Positions 17,521 through 29,486 of a stretch of DNA of 64,000 nt are shown in pieces. The translations under genes and the position numbers were made by a program. The stretch lies in NCBI GenBank assembly GCA_944381115.1, contig CALWJV010000013.1, forward strand, positions 84,671 through 148,670, read 5' to 3'. This stretch comes from an uncultured Clostridia bacterium (GTDB lineage Bacteria; Bacillota; Clostridia; Oscillospirales; CAG-272). The notes below the pieces were generated by a model. The model searched no databases and had not been told where the DNA came from. It was given only the letters and a program-made list of their open reading frames with translations. Positions within the stretch are counted from its first letter, which is position 1. Each line of letters begins with the position of its first letter.

Positions 17521-18204
17521 TTATATCTGATTAAAAATTTCAAATCCGCCGTTTTGCACAAAACTTATTCCAAAACTTACAATAAATACGACCGTTAATA
17601 TCAGTGCTATTATATTTACGGCAAGTGATATTTTTTTTCTGCGCAGTTCTTCCGCTTCGCTCATTGCGTCTCTCGCAGTAACAGCAAAGAAAAGTCCTAT
17701 AATTCCGAATATACTTCCGGCACAACAGGTTCCGGAAATTATATTTATTATGGAAAATACCAAAAGACCTATACTTAACTTTCTTTTTTGACGTGGCTGC
17801 CACGGACCTCTTTCGCCGCCGTACGGATCATATTGCCTGTCGTATGGATTACCGTACGGGTCTTGATTTTTTCCGTTTTCCCATAAATTCCCGCTTCGAC
17901 CGCTTTGGCTGTTACCAAACGGATCCCTGTTCTGTCCGTTTCCGTACGGATTACCGTTTTGACTGTCCTGACCGTCACCGAACTTATCTCCGCTTTCTCT
18001 GCTTTGGTCGCCGTTTTGTTCGTATTTTCTCTCCCACGGGTTACCGTTTTTTCTGTCTTCAGAAGTTTCGTTTTCATTTTTTCCGAATTTTTCGGACTCA
18101 TATCCATGTGACCGGTCTGCACCTTTGGGATGGTTACAGTAAGGACATCTGTCAAGGCTCTCATCTATTTTTTCACCGCAGTTTGTGCAGTAGGTAAATG
18201 CCAT
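17521..18204 (-). CDS. Zinc-ribbon membrane protein with Asn/Gly/Asp-rich linker
   Basis: N-terminal zinc ribbon C6-x2-C9 ... C20-x2-C23 (YCTNCGEKI / RCPYC), then a highly charged low-complexity stretch (about 25-145) with repeated NG-x-P-x-G-N and GNPYG/DPFGN/DPYGN motifs, then two hydrophobic helices (about 148-225) in a DUF4190-like layout (LSIGLLVFSIINIISG, GIIGLFFAVTARDAM, a basic loop, then VNIIALILTVVFIVSFGISF). 227 residues. The function of such proteins is unknown. AGGAG precedes the ATG. It follows pgsA by 28 bases, so it probably shares the rimO-pgsA transcript. Confidence 0.75.
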   Translation of the reverse strand: MAFTYCTNCGEKIDESLDRCPYCNHPKGADRSHGYESEKFGKNENETSEDRKNGNPWERKYEQNGDQSRESGDKFGDGQDSQNGNPYGNGQNRDPFGNSQSGRSGNLWENGKNQDPYGNPYDRQYDPYGGERGPWQPRQKRKLSIGLLVFSIINIISGTCCAGSIFGIIGLFFAVTARDAMSEAEELRRKKISLAVNIIALILTVVFIVSFGISFVQNGGFEIFNQI

Positions 18205-18232
18205 AACTTTTTCTCCTGTATTTTATTATATA

Positions 18233-18820
18233 TTATTTATTTGAATTTATATGTGGCCAATAAGCCTTGAAATAGTTAAATCCGGAAAAGAGAGTCGTGA
18301 AAACCATAATTACCAACATAGCGTAAGAAACATAAAAATTTTCCCAAAATAGCGGTTCGGTAATTATGACTATTATTCCTATAATCTGCGAAACAGTCTT
18401 CATTTTTCCGAAGATGTTTGCCGCAATCACAATACCGTCTGTATTTGAAACTACCATTCTCATAGATGTTACCGCAAGTTCTCTGAATATTATTATGAAA
18501 GCCGATATTGCAAAAATTTTACTGAATACCAATGAATTTTCCTGTGTTCCGGATGTATTAAGAACAAGTATTCCTATCATTGCACCAAAAACCATGAGTT
18601 TGTCGGCAAGCGGATCCATAAATTTTCCGAAATCGGTTACAAGATTATATTTTCTTGCTATTTTTCCATCGAGCATATCGGTAAATGCGGTAATTCCGAA
18701 AATAACCGCTGCTATTATTCTTGACAAAAATTCTCCGGTTATCTCGGGGAAAATCAAAAAGAAAAGAAAAAAAGGTATAAGTGCCATTCGTGCACAGGTT
18801 ATTTTGTTTGGTAGGTTCAT
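18233..18820 (-). CDS. pgsA: CDP-diacylglycerol-glycerol-3-phosphate 3-phosphatidyltransferase
   Basis: Makes phosphatidylglycerol phosphate in the membrane. The CDP-alcohol phosphotransferase signature D-G-x2-A-R-x8-G-x3-D-x3-D is present as DMLDGKIARKYNLVTDFGKF followed by MDPLADK. About five to six TM helices in 195 residues, normal length. AAAGGA lies before the ATG. The rimO-pgsA order is seen in many Firmicutes. Confidence 0.95.
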   Translation of the reverse strand: MNLPNKITCARMALIPFFLFFLIFPEITGEFLSRIIAAVIFGITAFTDMLDGKIARKYNLVTDFGKFMDPLADKLMVFGAMIGILVLNTSGTQENSLVFSKIFAISAFIIIFRELAVTSMRMVVSNTDGIVIAANIFGKMKTVSQIIGIIVIITEPLFWENFYVSYAMLVIMVFTTLFSGFNYFKAYWPHINSNK

Positions 18821-18931
18821 TACTTTATTCCTTTCTGAGTTTTTTATGTTTCATTTTATGGAATTTCGTAACGTTTTTTCTCAAATTATATATTTTTTCC
18901 GTTACGTCTTTCTTCTTTAAAATTACCATTT

Positions 18932-20299
18932 TTAAATTTTTCTCTTGTGTTTGCTTCCGCTATATATCTCTGCAACAAGATCGCAGTCAACTGACGCATA
19001 TATTTTTACGTCTGCAAAATCACCCGGAGAAAATGCGTTTTTAGGTGCTCCTGTTATATAAATCTTTCCGTCGATCTCCGGTGCATCTGCATAACTTCTG
19101 GAGTAATAAGATTCCGATACCGGGTCATATCCTTCTATAAGTACCTTTACGATCTGTCCCTCTTTTTCAGCATTTAGTTCGTCAACTATCTCAGCCTGTT
19201 GCTCTGTTACCGCCTTATATCTTTCTGCTTTCTTTTCTTTTGATACCTGACCTTTAAATTTTTCTGCCGGAGTTCCTTCTTCCTTAGAATACTCAAAAAC
19301 ACCCAGCCTGTCAAATCGTGCCTCTTTCAAGTAAGCAAGTAGTTCGGAAAATTGCTCCTCTGTCTCACCTGGAAAACCAACTATAACTGTGCTCCGGATT
19401 GTCATGTAAGGGGAAATTCCTCGCAGTTTCTTTATAGATGAAACAATTGCTTCTTTTCCGCCATGTCTGTTCATTTTCTTTAAAACATCATCATTTATAT
19501 GCTGTATCGGTATATCAATATACTTTACAAGACGTTCGTTGTTTTTAAATTCGTCCAAAAGTTCTTCGGTTATTTTATCCGGATAGCAGTATAAGACCCT
19601 TATCCACGGGATATATGTCTGCTCACTGATACTGTGTATAAGTTCTGCGAGTTTATATTCACCGTAAAGATCCTGTCCGTATCTTGTTGTATCCTGGGCA
19701 ACAAGGATAAGTTCGCGTACTCCGAGTTTTTCCATATCCTTTGCTTCTTTTATAAGGTCTTCCATAGGACGGGACCGGAACTTTCCTCTTATATTCGGAA
19801 TAGCGCAGTATGTGCATCGGTTGTCGCACCCTTCCGCTATCTTCATATAAGCATAATGCTCCGGTGTCGTGACTATTCTGTCACCTCCCATTGAAGCTTG
19901 CTCCGGTGGTTTTACAGAAACATATTTTTCTCCGTTTTCCACTGCTTTTACAGCGTCCGCTATCTCATGAATCGCTCCCACGCTCAGTATTGCATCGACT
20001 TCTGGAAACTCAGAAAGTATTTCCTCTCCGTATCTTTGAACGAGACATCCGCAAACTATAAGTCCTTTAAGTGACGCATTATCTTTTAACCACGCGATAT
20101 CAAGAATATTATCCACCGCTTCGGTCTTTGCGTCTTTTATAAAACTGCATGTATTAAGTATGATTATATCGGCTTCTGTTTCCTCTGGGGTGATTTCATA
20201 TCCTGCTGAGTTAAGTTCACCGAGCATTACCTCTGTATCCATCAGATTTTTACTGCAACCTAAGGAAATGAATCCTACTTTCGTCTTTTTCTTTTCCAT
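18932..20299 (-). CDS. rimO: Ribosomal protein S12 methylthiotransferase
   Basis: Radical-SAM enzyme adding a methylthio group to an aspartate of ribosomal protein S12. The N-terminal UPF0004 domain has C15 (SLGCSKN), C51 (NTCSF) and C85 (CGCLVQRY) for the auxiliary cluster. The radical SAM cluster is C158-x3-C162-x2-C165 in GCDNRCTYCAIP. A C-terminal TRAM domain follows (about 385-445). 455 residues. The SLGCSKNLMDTE opening separates RimO from MiaB. It is first in a run with pgsA and the zinc-ribbon gene. Confidence 0.96.
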   Translation of the reverse strand: MEKKKTKVGFISLGCSKNLMDTEVMLGELNSAGYEITPEETEADIIILNTCSFIKDAKTEAVDNILDIAWLKDNASLKGLIVCGCLVQRYGEEILSEFPEVDAILSVGAIHEIADAVKAVENGEKYVSVKPPEQASMGGDRIVTTPEHYAYMKIAEGCDNRCTYCAIPNIRGKFRSRPMEDLIKEAKDMEKLGVRELILVAQDTTRYGQDLYGEYKLAELIHSISEQTYIPWIRVLYCYPDKITEELLDEFKNNERLVKYIDIPIQHINDDVLKKMNRHGGKEAIVSSIKKLRGISPYMTIRSTVIVGFPGETEEQFSELLAYLKEARFDRLGVFEYSKEEGTPAEKFKGQVSKEKKAERYKAVTEQQAEIVDELNAEKEGQIVKVLIEGYDPVSESYYSRSYADAPEIDGKIYITGAPKNAFSPGDFADVKIYASVDCDLVAEIYSGSKHKRKI

Positions 20300-20463
20300 A
20301 TTTTATAGATATCCTTTCGGGGGCTTTTTTCAAAAGATAAAAGAGAGTTACCGGGTAAATTTCTTATCGTCCTCATTAAAATTTTTACTTTTGATGTTCT
20401 TTTCTTTGTTAAAATTTTTTTGATCTTTTTCGCTTTGCATTTATCTTGTAAATCTGTTCGTTT

Positions 20464-21090
20464 TTATTCATATGACGCCTTTTTTGCCTGTGATATCTCG
20501 TCATACGTATACCCCGCATTCAGCAACGCACGCATTATTTTCTCGTCTGGCTTTCCCCGGTATCTGTGGAGTAATTTTTTACAGTAAGAAATAAAATCTG
20601 TTCCGGAAAAATCAAGTTCCTCAATTATTTCCTCCGGAATTCCCTTTGCTGCAAGGTACCGGCAGATTTTAATTCTTCCGTAACATTTTGCAGCAAGCCT
20701 CTCAACTGAATCCTGTGCAAGCCTCCTATCGTTTATATAACCGAACCTTTTTACATAATCAATCGCCTTTTGTGTTTCTTTATCTGAATATACTTTTTTT
20801 GATTTTATTTTTAAAAAAAGTGCACGTTCTGTATATGTATGTGATGAAACAAGCATAAGCGCATATTCTTCAGCACTCTTATACGATCTTTTTTTTACTG
20901 TATCTTGGGGGTATTTTTTTTCAGAAATTTCTTTACTTCCGTCATGAATTTCTTCTTGTGTTTTTTCTTTCTTTACGTCTTTTTCTTTGACGGGTTTTAT
21001 GTCTATTCCGTTTTCTTTTCCTTCAAATAATTTTTCTGATTTTTTTCTGTTTTCTTCAGGTATGGGTATTTTACGCATTGTCGCCATCAT
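20464..21090 (-). CDS. recX: RecX-family regulatory protein
   Basis: Modulator of RecA filaments. The conserved part (about 70-208) carries RecX three-helix repeats: [53 protein letters not shown]. The first 65 residues are an unusual highly charged Lys/Glu tail. Several start codons (TTG 21093, ATG 21090, 21087, 21078) all overlap the 3' end of recA by a few to about 20 bases, implying translational coupling; the exact start is unclear. Confidence 0.88.
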   Translation of the reverse strand: MMATMRKIPIPEENRKKSEKLFEGKENGIDIKPVKEKDVKKEKTQEEIHDGSKEISEKKYPQDTVKKRSYKSAEEYALMLVSSHTYTERALFLKIKSKKVYSDKETQKAIDYVKRFGYINDRRLAQDSVERLAAKCYGRIKICRYLAAKGIPEEIIEELDFSGTDFISYCKKLLHRYRGKPDEKIMRALLNAGYTYDEISQAKKASYE

Positions 21091-22189
21091 CAACGAGCTT
21101 TACATCAAAAAGTTCGTCGTCCTCACCACCATCGTCATCGGTATAACTTTCTTTCATATCAAGTTCAAGTTTATCTCCCGAATTTCTTACTTTCTTTTCT
21201 ATTTCAGCAAACAATTCTTTATCACTTTCAAGAAGCGCTCTGACATTATCTTTTCCCTGTCCGAGTCTCCTGTCTTCATAAGAAAACCACGATCCACTTT
21301 TTTCTATTATGTCAAGTTCAAGTGCAAGGTCAAGGAGTTCTCCAGACTTTGATATACCTTTTCCATAAAGTATATCAAACTCTGCCGTCTTAAACGGAGG
21401 TGCTACTTTATTCTTTACAACTTTGCATTTTACTCTGTTTCCGTATGTATCTGCTCCGTTTTTCAGTGCTTCAGCCTTTCTTACCTCTATTCTTACCGAG
21501 GCATAAAATTTAAGTGCACGTCCGCCGGGCGTCACCTCAGGGTTACCGTACATGACACCGACTTTTTCACGAAGTTGGTTTATGAATATGCATACACAGT
21601 TTGACTTTGCTATTGCTCCGGAAAGTTTCCTCATTGCCTGACTCATCAGTCTTGCCTGAGCACCTACATGAGATGATCCCATGTCACCGTCTATTTCCTG
21701 CTGTGGAACAAGTGCCGCAACCGAGTCTATAACTATTGCGTCTATCGCACCGGACCGAACAAGTGCTTCGGTAATTTCAAGAGCCTGCTCCCCGCTGTCC
21801 GGCTGAGATATCAGCAACTCGTTTATATCAACACCGAGATTTTTTGCGTATACAGGATCAAGTGCATGCTCCGCATCTATAAACGCTGCTGTTCCTCCCA
21901 GTTTCTGCACCTCTGCCACAACATGAAGTGCAACCGTTGTTTTACCCGATGACTCCGGACCGTATATTTCAACTATCCGTCCTCTCGGAACTCCACCTAT
22001 ACCAAGAGCGGTATCAAGCATTATCGATCCGGTAGATACTGCGCTTACCTGCATTTTGGCATTTTCTCCCAGTCTCATTATGGTCCCTTGACCGTACGCT
22101 TTTGTTATATGTGCTATTGCGGTATCAAGTGCTTTTTTCTTATCTGAAGCAGTTCCTTCTGCTTCTTTTTTAGTCATTTTTGCCGCCAT
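21071..22189 (-). CDS. recA: Recombinase RecA
   Basis: Strand-exchange ATPase and SOS co-protease. Walker A is GPESSGKTT (77-85), with the MAW region and the [12 protein letters not shown] loop intact. 372 residues, ending in the usual acidic tail ([13 protein letters not shown]). GAAAGGA precedes the ATG. No LexA-type GAAC-N4-GTTC box was seen in the 169 bases upstream. recX overlaps its end. Confidence 0.98.
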   Translation of the reverse strand: MAAKMTKKEAEGTASDKKKALDTAIAHITKAYGQGTIMRLGENAKMQVSAVSTGSIMLDTALGIGGVPRGRIVEIYGPESSGKTTVALHVVAEVQKLGGTAAFIDAEHALDPVYAKNLGVDINELLISQPDSGEQALEITEALVRSGAIDAIVIDSVAALVPQQEIDGDMGSSHVGAQARLMSQAMRKLSGAIAKSNCVCIFINQLREKVGVMYGNPEVTPGGRALKFYASVRIEVRKAEALKNGADTYGNRVKCKVVKNKVAPPFKTAEFDILYGKGISKSGELLDLALELDIIEKSGSWFSYEDRRLGQGKDNVRALLESDKELFAEIEKKVRNSGDKLELDMKESYTDDDGGEDDELFDVKLVDDGDNA

Positions 22190-22358
22190 ATCTGATTTTT
22201 CCTTTCACTGTTTTTCTTTTTGGTTTATTTCCCTTTTACAAATACCGTAAATTTATATTATTTCCGTTCTTTTCTTTTATTTCATTCCAAGAAATAACTG
22301 TCAATCAGTAACTCTGCTGATAAATAAAGCAATTATAAAACATTACCGAAATAAGCAT

Positions 22359-22940
22359 TCAATATGTTGGACTGTCAAGTCTCCATCCGTTTTCGCCGTA
22401 TATAAGAGTTATTTGATACTCTTTTACCGTTTCTCCTGATTTCCATGGAGCTTTTACAATTGCATCCGAAAAAGATGAGCTTACAACATTTGCTGCCGCT
22501 GCATCAAATATTCCGGTAAGTATTGCTCCCGTATTCGTTATATCTATTTTAAGAACTCCGTCTACCTCGACATATCTCGGATTTTCTTTACTGTTTTCAC
22601 CAAATCCGTCAAAAACTATCTGCTTAATGCTTACATCGTAATAGTTTTTTGAATATACGTCAAGGATTGCCGCCTCAAATTCCGCTTGTGTCTTATACGG
22701 TGAATTTTCAGAAACCGGAATATAATAAGGTGACTGAAGGTTTTCTATATCGTAATTTTCTGGGTCATCATATGGCAGTCCTTTACCGAAAACGTATTCG
22801 TTTATCGATCGTGATTTTTCGTAAAGGTCGGAAAACGCATTCAATACTTCTGTGTCTTCCGGCTTTCCGCATGACATCATTGAAACTGACAAAAAAATTA
22901 TTGCTATCAGGATTGAAGATATCTTTTTTACCGACATCAT
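22359..22940 (-). CDS. Putative lipoprotein of unknown function, coupled to gyrA
   Basis: N-terminal basic residues and a hydrophobic stretch end in a lipobox-like MMSC, predicting a lipid-anchored protein with mature Cys near residue 24. The rest (about 170 residues) is soluble with no motif I recognise; IKAPWKSGETVKEYQITLIYG and GENGWRLDSPTY at the C-terminus look like a small NTF2-like or DUF fold, but this is a guess. It starts 4 bases after the gyrA stop codon, so it is surely in the gyrase transcript. Confidence 0.65.
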   Translation of the reverse strand: MMSVKKISSILIAIIFLSVSMMSCGKPEDTEVLNAFSDLYEKSRSINEYVFGKGLPYDDPENYDIENLQSPYYIPVSENSPYKTQAEFEAAILDVYSKNYYDVSIKQIVFDGFGENSKENPRYVEVDGVLKIDITNTGAILTGIFDAAAANVVSSSFSDAIVKAPWKSGETVKEYQITLIYGENGWRLDSPTY

Positions 22941-22944
22941 CAGT

Positions 22945-25563
22945 CTATTCTCCTTCTTCAGCGCTTCCAGAAATATCCGCTTTTTCCTCAGAAATTACCG
23001 CTCCTGTAACATTTTTGCTTGCATTGTCTTCGGTATTCATTCGGTTTTCTTCGGAAAATTCTTTTCCGTCTGTGATATTTTCGTTTAATTCATCTTCTGT
23101 TTCATCCGTGTCGGAACCCTCTTCTTCAGGTTTACCTACATTTGCAAGAGAGCAAACTTTACCGTTTTCTGAAAGTCTCATTACTATAACTCCGCTTGCA
23201 CTTCTCGAATATACGGAAATATCTTTTACATGCGTTCTTATGGTTATACCGTCATTTGAAACAAGAACAACGTCATCCTCTTCATTTACAGTTGCAATTG
23301 CGGCAAGTAATCCGGTTTTTTCGTTTAGTCCGTGAACATATACTCCCTTTCCGCCTCTGTTTCTTGTCACAAAATCACTGAAATGGCTTCTTTTACCATA
23401 TCCGTTCTCCGTTACTGTAAGAAGTAAATCATTTTCTCTTACTAACGCTACACCTACAACGTAATCATTTTCAGCCAGTCTTATTCCGCGGACACCCCTT
23501 GCTGTTCTTCCCATAACTCTTGCATCGTTTTCATCAAAACGGACTGCATTTCCGTTTCTTGTTGCGATAATTATCTCATCGTTTCCGGTCGTATGTCTTG
23601 CATAAACCAATTCATCGCCTTCATCGAGCGTAAGTGCTATTTTTCCGCCTTTACGCTGGTATTCATATTCAGAAAGTTTTGTTCTTTTTACAACTCCGAA
23701 CTTTGTTACTGTCAAAAGGTACTCTTCTTCGCTGTAATCATTTACCGAGATCATTGCGGTTACCTTTTCTCCATCCGACATTTCAAGCAGGTTTACAACA
23801 TTGATTCCTTTTGCTGTCCTGCTCGCCTCCGGTATTTTATACGCTCTTGTTGTAAACACTTTTCCAAAATTGGTAAAGAGCATTAAATCTGAATGGCTGT
23901 ATACCGCTGCCATGCTCTCAACAAAATCTTCCTCCTTGGTGGTTATTCCTTTGATTCCTTTTCCGCCTCTTGCCTGTGCGTTATAACTTTCCGATGACAT
24001 CCTCTTAATATATCCTGCGTGTGTCATTGTAATAACACATGTATGCCTATCAATAAGATCTTCATCGTCAATGTCTGCAAGAAGACTTATTTCTGTACGT
24101 CTTGTGTCAGAAAACTTATTCTTTATATCCGTAAGATCTTCTTTTATTATCTGCATTATCTTACTTTCATGAGAAAGTTTATCGGTAAGATCCTCTATTG
24201 TTGTATAAAGTTTTGCAAGTCTTTCCTCAACTTTTTTCCGCTCAAGCCCGGTTAACCTTCCGAGAGTCATTTCCACTATCGCCTGAGACTGAGGATCTGT
24301 CAGGAAAAATCTTTCACATAATTTCTGTTTTGCTTCGACTATGTTGGCCGAGCTTTTTATTATCTCTACCACCTCGTCAATATTATCGGATGCTACATTA
24401 TATCCTTCACAGATATGTGCTTCTTTCTTTGCCTTTTCAAGTTCGAAATTAAGACGTCGTACAATTACCTGTTTCTGATGCTCAATATAATGATGAAGCA
24501 TATCCTTTAGTCCAAGAACTTTCGGTATATTGTCTACAAGTGCAAGCATATTTACCGCAAAAGTATCTTCAAGTTGAGTATATTTATAAAGTTGATTAAG
24601 AAGTACTTGTCCATTTATATCTCGTCTGAATTCCACCACTATACGAAGTCCGTCTTTTCCCGATTCGTCCCGGATATCGGTTATTCCGTCTACTTTTTTC
24701 TCTTTGTGGCAGTTTACCATCTGCTCTACAAGTGTAACCTTATTTACCTGATACGGTATTTCGGTAATTATTATTCTTCTTTTTTCGTCGTCTACTGTTG
24801 CCCGTGAACGGACTTTTATCTTTCCTCTTCCTGTTTCATATGCCTCTTTTATTCCGCTTTTTCCACAAATTATTGCCCCGGTCGGGAAATCAGGTCCTTT
24901 GACAAACTGCATGATATCCGCAGTTGTTGCATCAGGATTTTCCATTAAATATATAACACCGTCAATTACCTCTCCGAGGTTATGTGTCGGTATATTTGTC
25001 GCCATTCCTACTGCTATACCTATTGATCCGTTTACGAGAAGATTCGGAAATCTTGACGGCAAAACTGTCGGTTCTTTTAATTTGTTGTCAAAGTTAGGTG
25101 AAAAATCCACTACGTCTTTTTCAATATCATACATCATACAGTCAGCAAGTTTACTCATTCTCGCCTCGGTATAACGATATGCTGCCGCATCGTCTCCGTC
25201 AATATTTCCGAAGTTTCCGTGTCCTTCTATAAGGGGATACCTTAATGAAAAGTCCTGTGCCATGCGGACCATTGTATAATAAACAGCGCTGTCTCCGTGA
25301 GGATGATATCTTCCGAGGACGTTTCCGACCGTTGTTGCAGATTTACGGAACGGTCTGTCATAAGTAAGATGATCTTCATACATTGCGTAAAGTATACGTC
25401 GGTGAACCGGTTTAAGTCCGTCCCTGACATCCGGAAGTGCCCTTGCCATAATTACACTCATTGCATAATTTATAAATGATGTCTTAACTTCCTTTCCCAT
25501 TTGAACCGGCACAATTTTCTGATCTTTAAATTCTATATCTTCGTTTTCTCTTTTTTTATCCAT
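22945..25563 (-). CDS. gyrA: DNA gyrase subunit A
   Basis: Cleaves and rejoins DNA in the gyrase heterotetramer to add negative supercoils. Catalytic tyrosine Y131 lies in YRYTEARM. The C-terminal beta-pinwheel contains the GyrA box QARGGKG, which marks gyrase rather than topoisomerase IV, and other blade repeats follow. The last 70 residues are an acidic tail. 872 residues. In the quinolone-resistance region [12 protein letters not shown], serine is kept at the E. coli S83 position (S92) but tyrosine (Y96) replaces the usual Asp/Glu at position 87. GAAAGGA precedes the ATG. A 569-base gap separates it from gyrB. Confidence 0.98.
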   Translation of the reverse strand: MDKKRENEDIEFKDQKIVPVQMGKEVKTSFINYAMSVIMARALPDVRDGLKPVHRRILYAMYEDHLTYDRPFRKSATTVGNVLGRYHPHGDSAVYYTMVRMAQDFSLRYPLIEGHGNFGNIDGDDAAAYRYTEARMSKLADCMMYDIEKDVVDFSPNFDNKLKEPTVLPSRFPNLLVNGSIGIAVGMATNIPTHNLGEVIDGVIYLMENPDATTADIMQFVKGPDFPTGAIICGKSGIKEAYETGRGKIKVRSRATVDDEKRRIIITEIPYQVNKVTLVEQMVNCHKEKKVDGITDIRDESGKDGLRIVVEFRRDINGQVLLNQLYKYTQLEDTFAVNMLALVDNIPKVLGLKDMLHHYIEHQKQVIVRRLNFELEKAKKEAHICEGYNVASDNIDEVVEIIKSSANIVEAKQKLCERFFLTDPQSQAIVEMTLGRLTGLERKKVEERLAKLYTTIEDLTDKLSHESKIMQIIKEDLTDIKNKFSDTRRTEISLLADIDDEDLIDRHTCVITMTHAGYIKRMSSESYNAQARGGKGIKGITTKEEDFVESMAAVYSHSDLMLFTNFGKVFTTRAYKIPEASRTAKGINVVNLLEMSDGEKVTAMISVNDYSEEEYLLTVTKFGVVKRTKLSEYEYQRKGGKIALTLDEGDELVYARHTTGNDEIIIATRNGNAVRFDENDARVMGRTARGVRGIRLAENDYVVGVALVRENDLLLTVTENGYGKRSHFSDFVTRNRGGKGVYVHGLNEKTGLLAAIATVNEEDDVVLVSNDGITIRTHVKDISVYSRSASGVIVMRLSENGKVCSLANVGKPEEEGSDTDETEDELNENITDGKEFSEENRMNTEDNASKNVTGAVISEEKADISGSAEEGE

Positions 25564-26132
25564 TTTTTTCCTTTCCGTTCGAAAAACCGTCTTTAAATGA
25601 TTTTTCTCATGAGTTTAATATCAATGCAAAGATTTTTTACCTGAAATTATTTTTTTGACTAAGGTCTTTTTTATTATTTTAGTCTCGGTATTTCGTTTAT
25701 TTCTGATATTAAATTCCTGTTCTTGTTCATGTATTTATGCTGTTATAATCAATACGTAATTTCTGTCGTTATTCTGGCTTTTTTGGTGTTGAAAACTTAA
25801 TCCTCAGGGTTGTTGAAAACTTTGCTTTTTGGTTTATATTTTATTTTTTTTTCCACTGTAAACAACGTATTTTCACATAAAATTCACATGACAAAAATTG
25901 TTTTTATAAAGTATGTATATTGATTTTTAAGCATTTGCACAATTTTGATTTTTTCTTTTTTTTTACCCATCAGCCTTTGATTTTATTGATCTTTTCTGGT
26001 TTGTAAATTTTTGTCAAAAAACGCCAAACGCATTTTTTTTCTTTTTATTTAGCAAAATTTGAGAAGTTTTCCACAAAGTTTTCAACACCCTGTGGAAAAC
26101 TTTTTAAACATACTCTTTTTTTCTGTTGATTT
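25564..26132. promoter_or_regulatory. gyrB-gyrA intergenic region with DnaA-box-like array
   Basis: No gene is visible in these 569 very A/T-rich bases. Five copies of AAGTTTTC[C/A]ACA occur: two direct and abutting (26064-26075, 26076-26087), one inverted just after (26091-26102), and two more inverted 24 bases apart (25787-25798, 25811-25822). The C version contains TTTTCCACA, a standard DnaA box variant. The two ends flank about 240 bases of nearly pure A/T. The gap is unusually long for gyrB-gyrA and must contain the gyrA promoter if gyrA is not read from gyrB. Confidence 0.6.
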
Positions 26133-28085
<1,953 letters not shown>

Positions 28086-28136
28086 TCATATTTGAATTTT
28101 CTTATTTTTTACTTTTACTTTTTTACGGCTCTTTTT

Positions 28137-28388
28137 TTATTTAATATTTCCGTTTTCCGCCCTACGTTTTATGATTTTTGCGGCAAACTGTGAAAAATAG
28201 ACCTTTCCGTCCTTCATCAATACAAACGATTTTGGAATTTCATCTCCGGTCATTTCTGTCATTTTGTTTTTTTCCGCTTTTTTTAAAAATTCTTTTGTTG
28301 CTTTGGTAGAATTTGCTGTATCTAAATCAAATACTCCTATCACGTCATCGGTTTTTACCGTCTTTTCGGGGCCTATGCTTATATACAC
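28137..28388 (-). CDS. remB: DUF370 protein, RemB/YaaB-type
   Basis: 83-residue protein beginning MYISIGPEKTVKTDDVIGVF and containing DEIPKSFVLMKDGKVYFSQF, which is the RemA/RemB (DUF370) pattern. Gene position between recF and gyrB is that of yaaB/remB in Bacillus. RemA is a DNA-binding biofilm regulator; the role of RemB is not settled. It starts 35 bases after recF. Confidence 0.88.
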   Translation of the reverse strand: MYISIGPEKTVKTDDVIGVFDLDTANSTKATKEFLKKAEKNKMTEMTGDEIPKSFVLMKDGKVYFSQFAAKIIKRRAENGNIK

Positions 28389-28423
28389 TGATTTTTCCTC
28401 CGTTTCAGATATTCAGTTCTTTC

Positions 28424-29479
28424 CTATGCAATAATTTCTCCGTTTTTTACGGTAAATATATTTCCTACGTTTACTTTCTCGCAACATGTTATTATAACCT
28501 GCTTGTCCGAAAGTCCAGATAATATATAATCTTTACGCCTTTGATCAAGTTCACTCAATATATCGTCAAACAAGAATACAGGATCTTCCCCGGTTATTTC
28601 CTTTGATATTTCTCCTTCTGCAAGTTTCATTGCAAGTGCTATACTTCTCTGTTGCCCCTGAGACGCAAAATTTCTTGAATCTTTTCCATTAAGTTCTATA
28701 TTAATATCGTCCTTATGGATTCCGTAAAGCGTTGTTCCCGCTCTTATTTCTTTTTCTGTGTTTTCCGTAAGTGATTTTATATATTCTTCTTTACTTTTTC
28801 TCTGAATGTAATTTATTTTTACTTTTTCTTTTCCGGCAGTCATTTCATTTATTATTTCTGATACAAATATTGAAAGTTTTTTAGTATATTTTTCTCTGTA
28901 TTCTGATATCAACGCTCCATATTCTGCAAGTTGCTCCGAATAAACATAAATCATTTCCTTCAATAAATGTGTTTCCGGATCTTTTAAAAGAGAATTTCGC
29001 TGTGCAAGAGTCTTTTGATATTTTGACAGTGACGACATATATAACGGAAAAAGTTGTGAAATTGCTATGTCCTCAAAATTTCTCCTCTCAGACGGTCCGT
29101 CTTTTACAATAGAAAGATGTTCGGGGCTAAACAGAACTGCCCTGAAAATCCCTATAAATTCGCTCAGACGGGCTGTTTTTATATTTTCCTTTAAACATAT
29201 CTTTTTTGAGTTTTCAAAAAATTTTATTTCGTGACTTCTTTTTCGGACTTTATCATAAAATTCCGTTTTTATTTCCGCTTCTTTCTCTCCAAAGCGTATA
29301 ATTTCTTTGTCGCTTGCAAGCCTAAAACTTTTACCATATGCAAAATAATATATACCTTCAAGAAAATTTGTTTTTCCTTGGGCATTTTCGCCGTACAGGA
29401 CGTTTATTCCTGGACTGAACTTTACTTCTGTATTTTCAATATTCCTGTAATTTTTGAATTTTATTTTTTCGCAGTACAT
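28424..29479 (-). CDS. recF: DNA replication and repair protein RecF
   Basis: SMC-like ATPase that helps load RecA at gaps. Walker A GENAQGKTN starts at residue 30, the ABC signature region is FASQGQQRSIALAMKLAE, and Walker B is PVFLFDDILSELD. 351 residues. It begins 7 bases after the dnaN stop codon. The S4-domain gene yaaA that often sits between dnaN and recF is absent. Confidence 0.97.
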   Translation of the reverse strand: MYCEKIKFKNYRNIENTEVKFSPGINVLYGENAQGKTNFLEGIYYFAYGKSFRLASDKEIIRFGEKEAEIKTEFYDKVRKRSHEIKFFENSKKICLKENIKTARLSEFIGIFRAVLFSPEHLSIVKDGPSERRNFEDIAISQLFPLYMSSLSKYQKTLAQRNSLLKDPETHLLKEMIYVYSEQLAEYGALISEYREKYTKKLSIFVSEIINEMTAGKEKVKINYIQRKSKEEYIKSLTENTEKEIRAGTTLYGIHKDDINIELNGKDSRNFASQGQQRSIALAMKLAEGEISKEITGEDPVFLFDDILSELDQRRKDYILSGLSDKQVIITCCEKVNVGNIFTVKNGEIIA

Positions 29480-29486
29480 AAAAAAT

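Noticed and set aside
22190..22358. LexA/SOS box for recA.
   Set aside because: No GAAC-N4-GTTC or similar palindrome is found in the upstream 169 bases; regulation cannot be concluded from this stretch.
24859..24867. TTTTCCACA inside gyrA.
   Set aside because: An isolated 9-mer in coding sequence; without neighbouring boxes or a gap it is probably chance.
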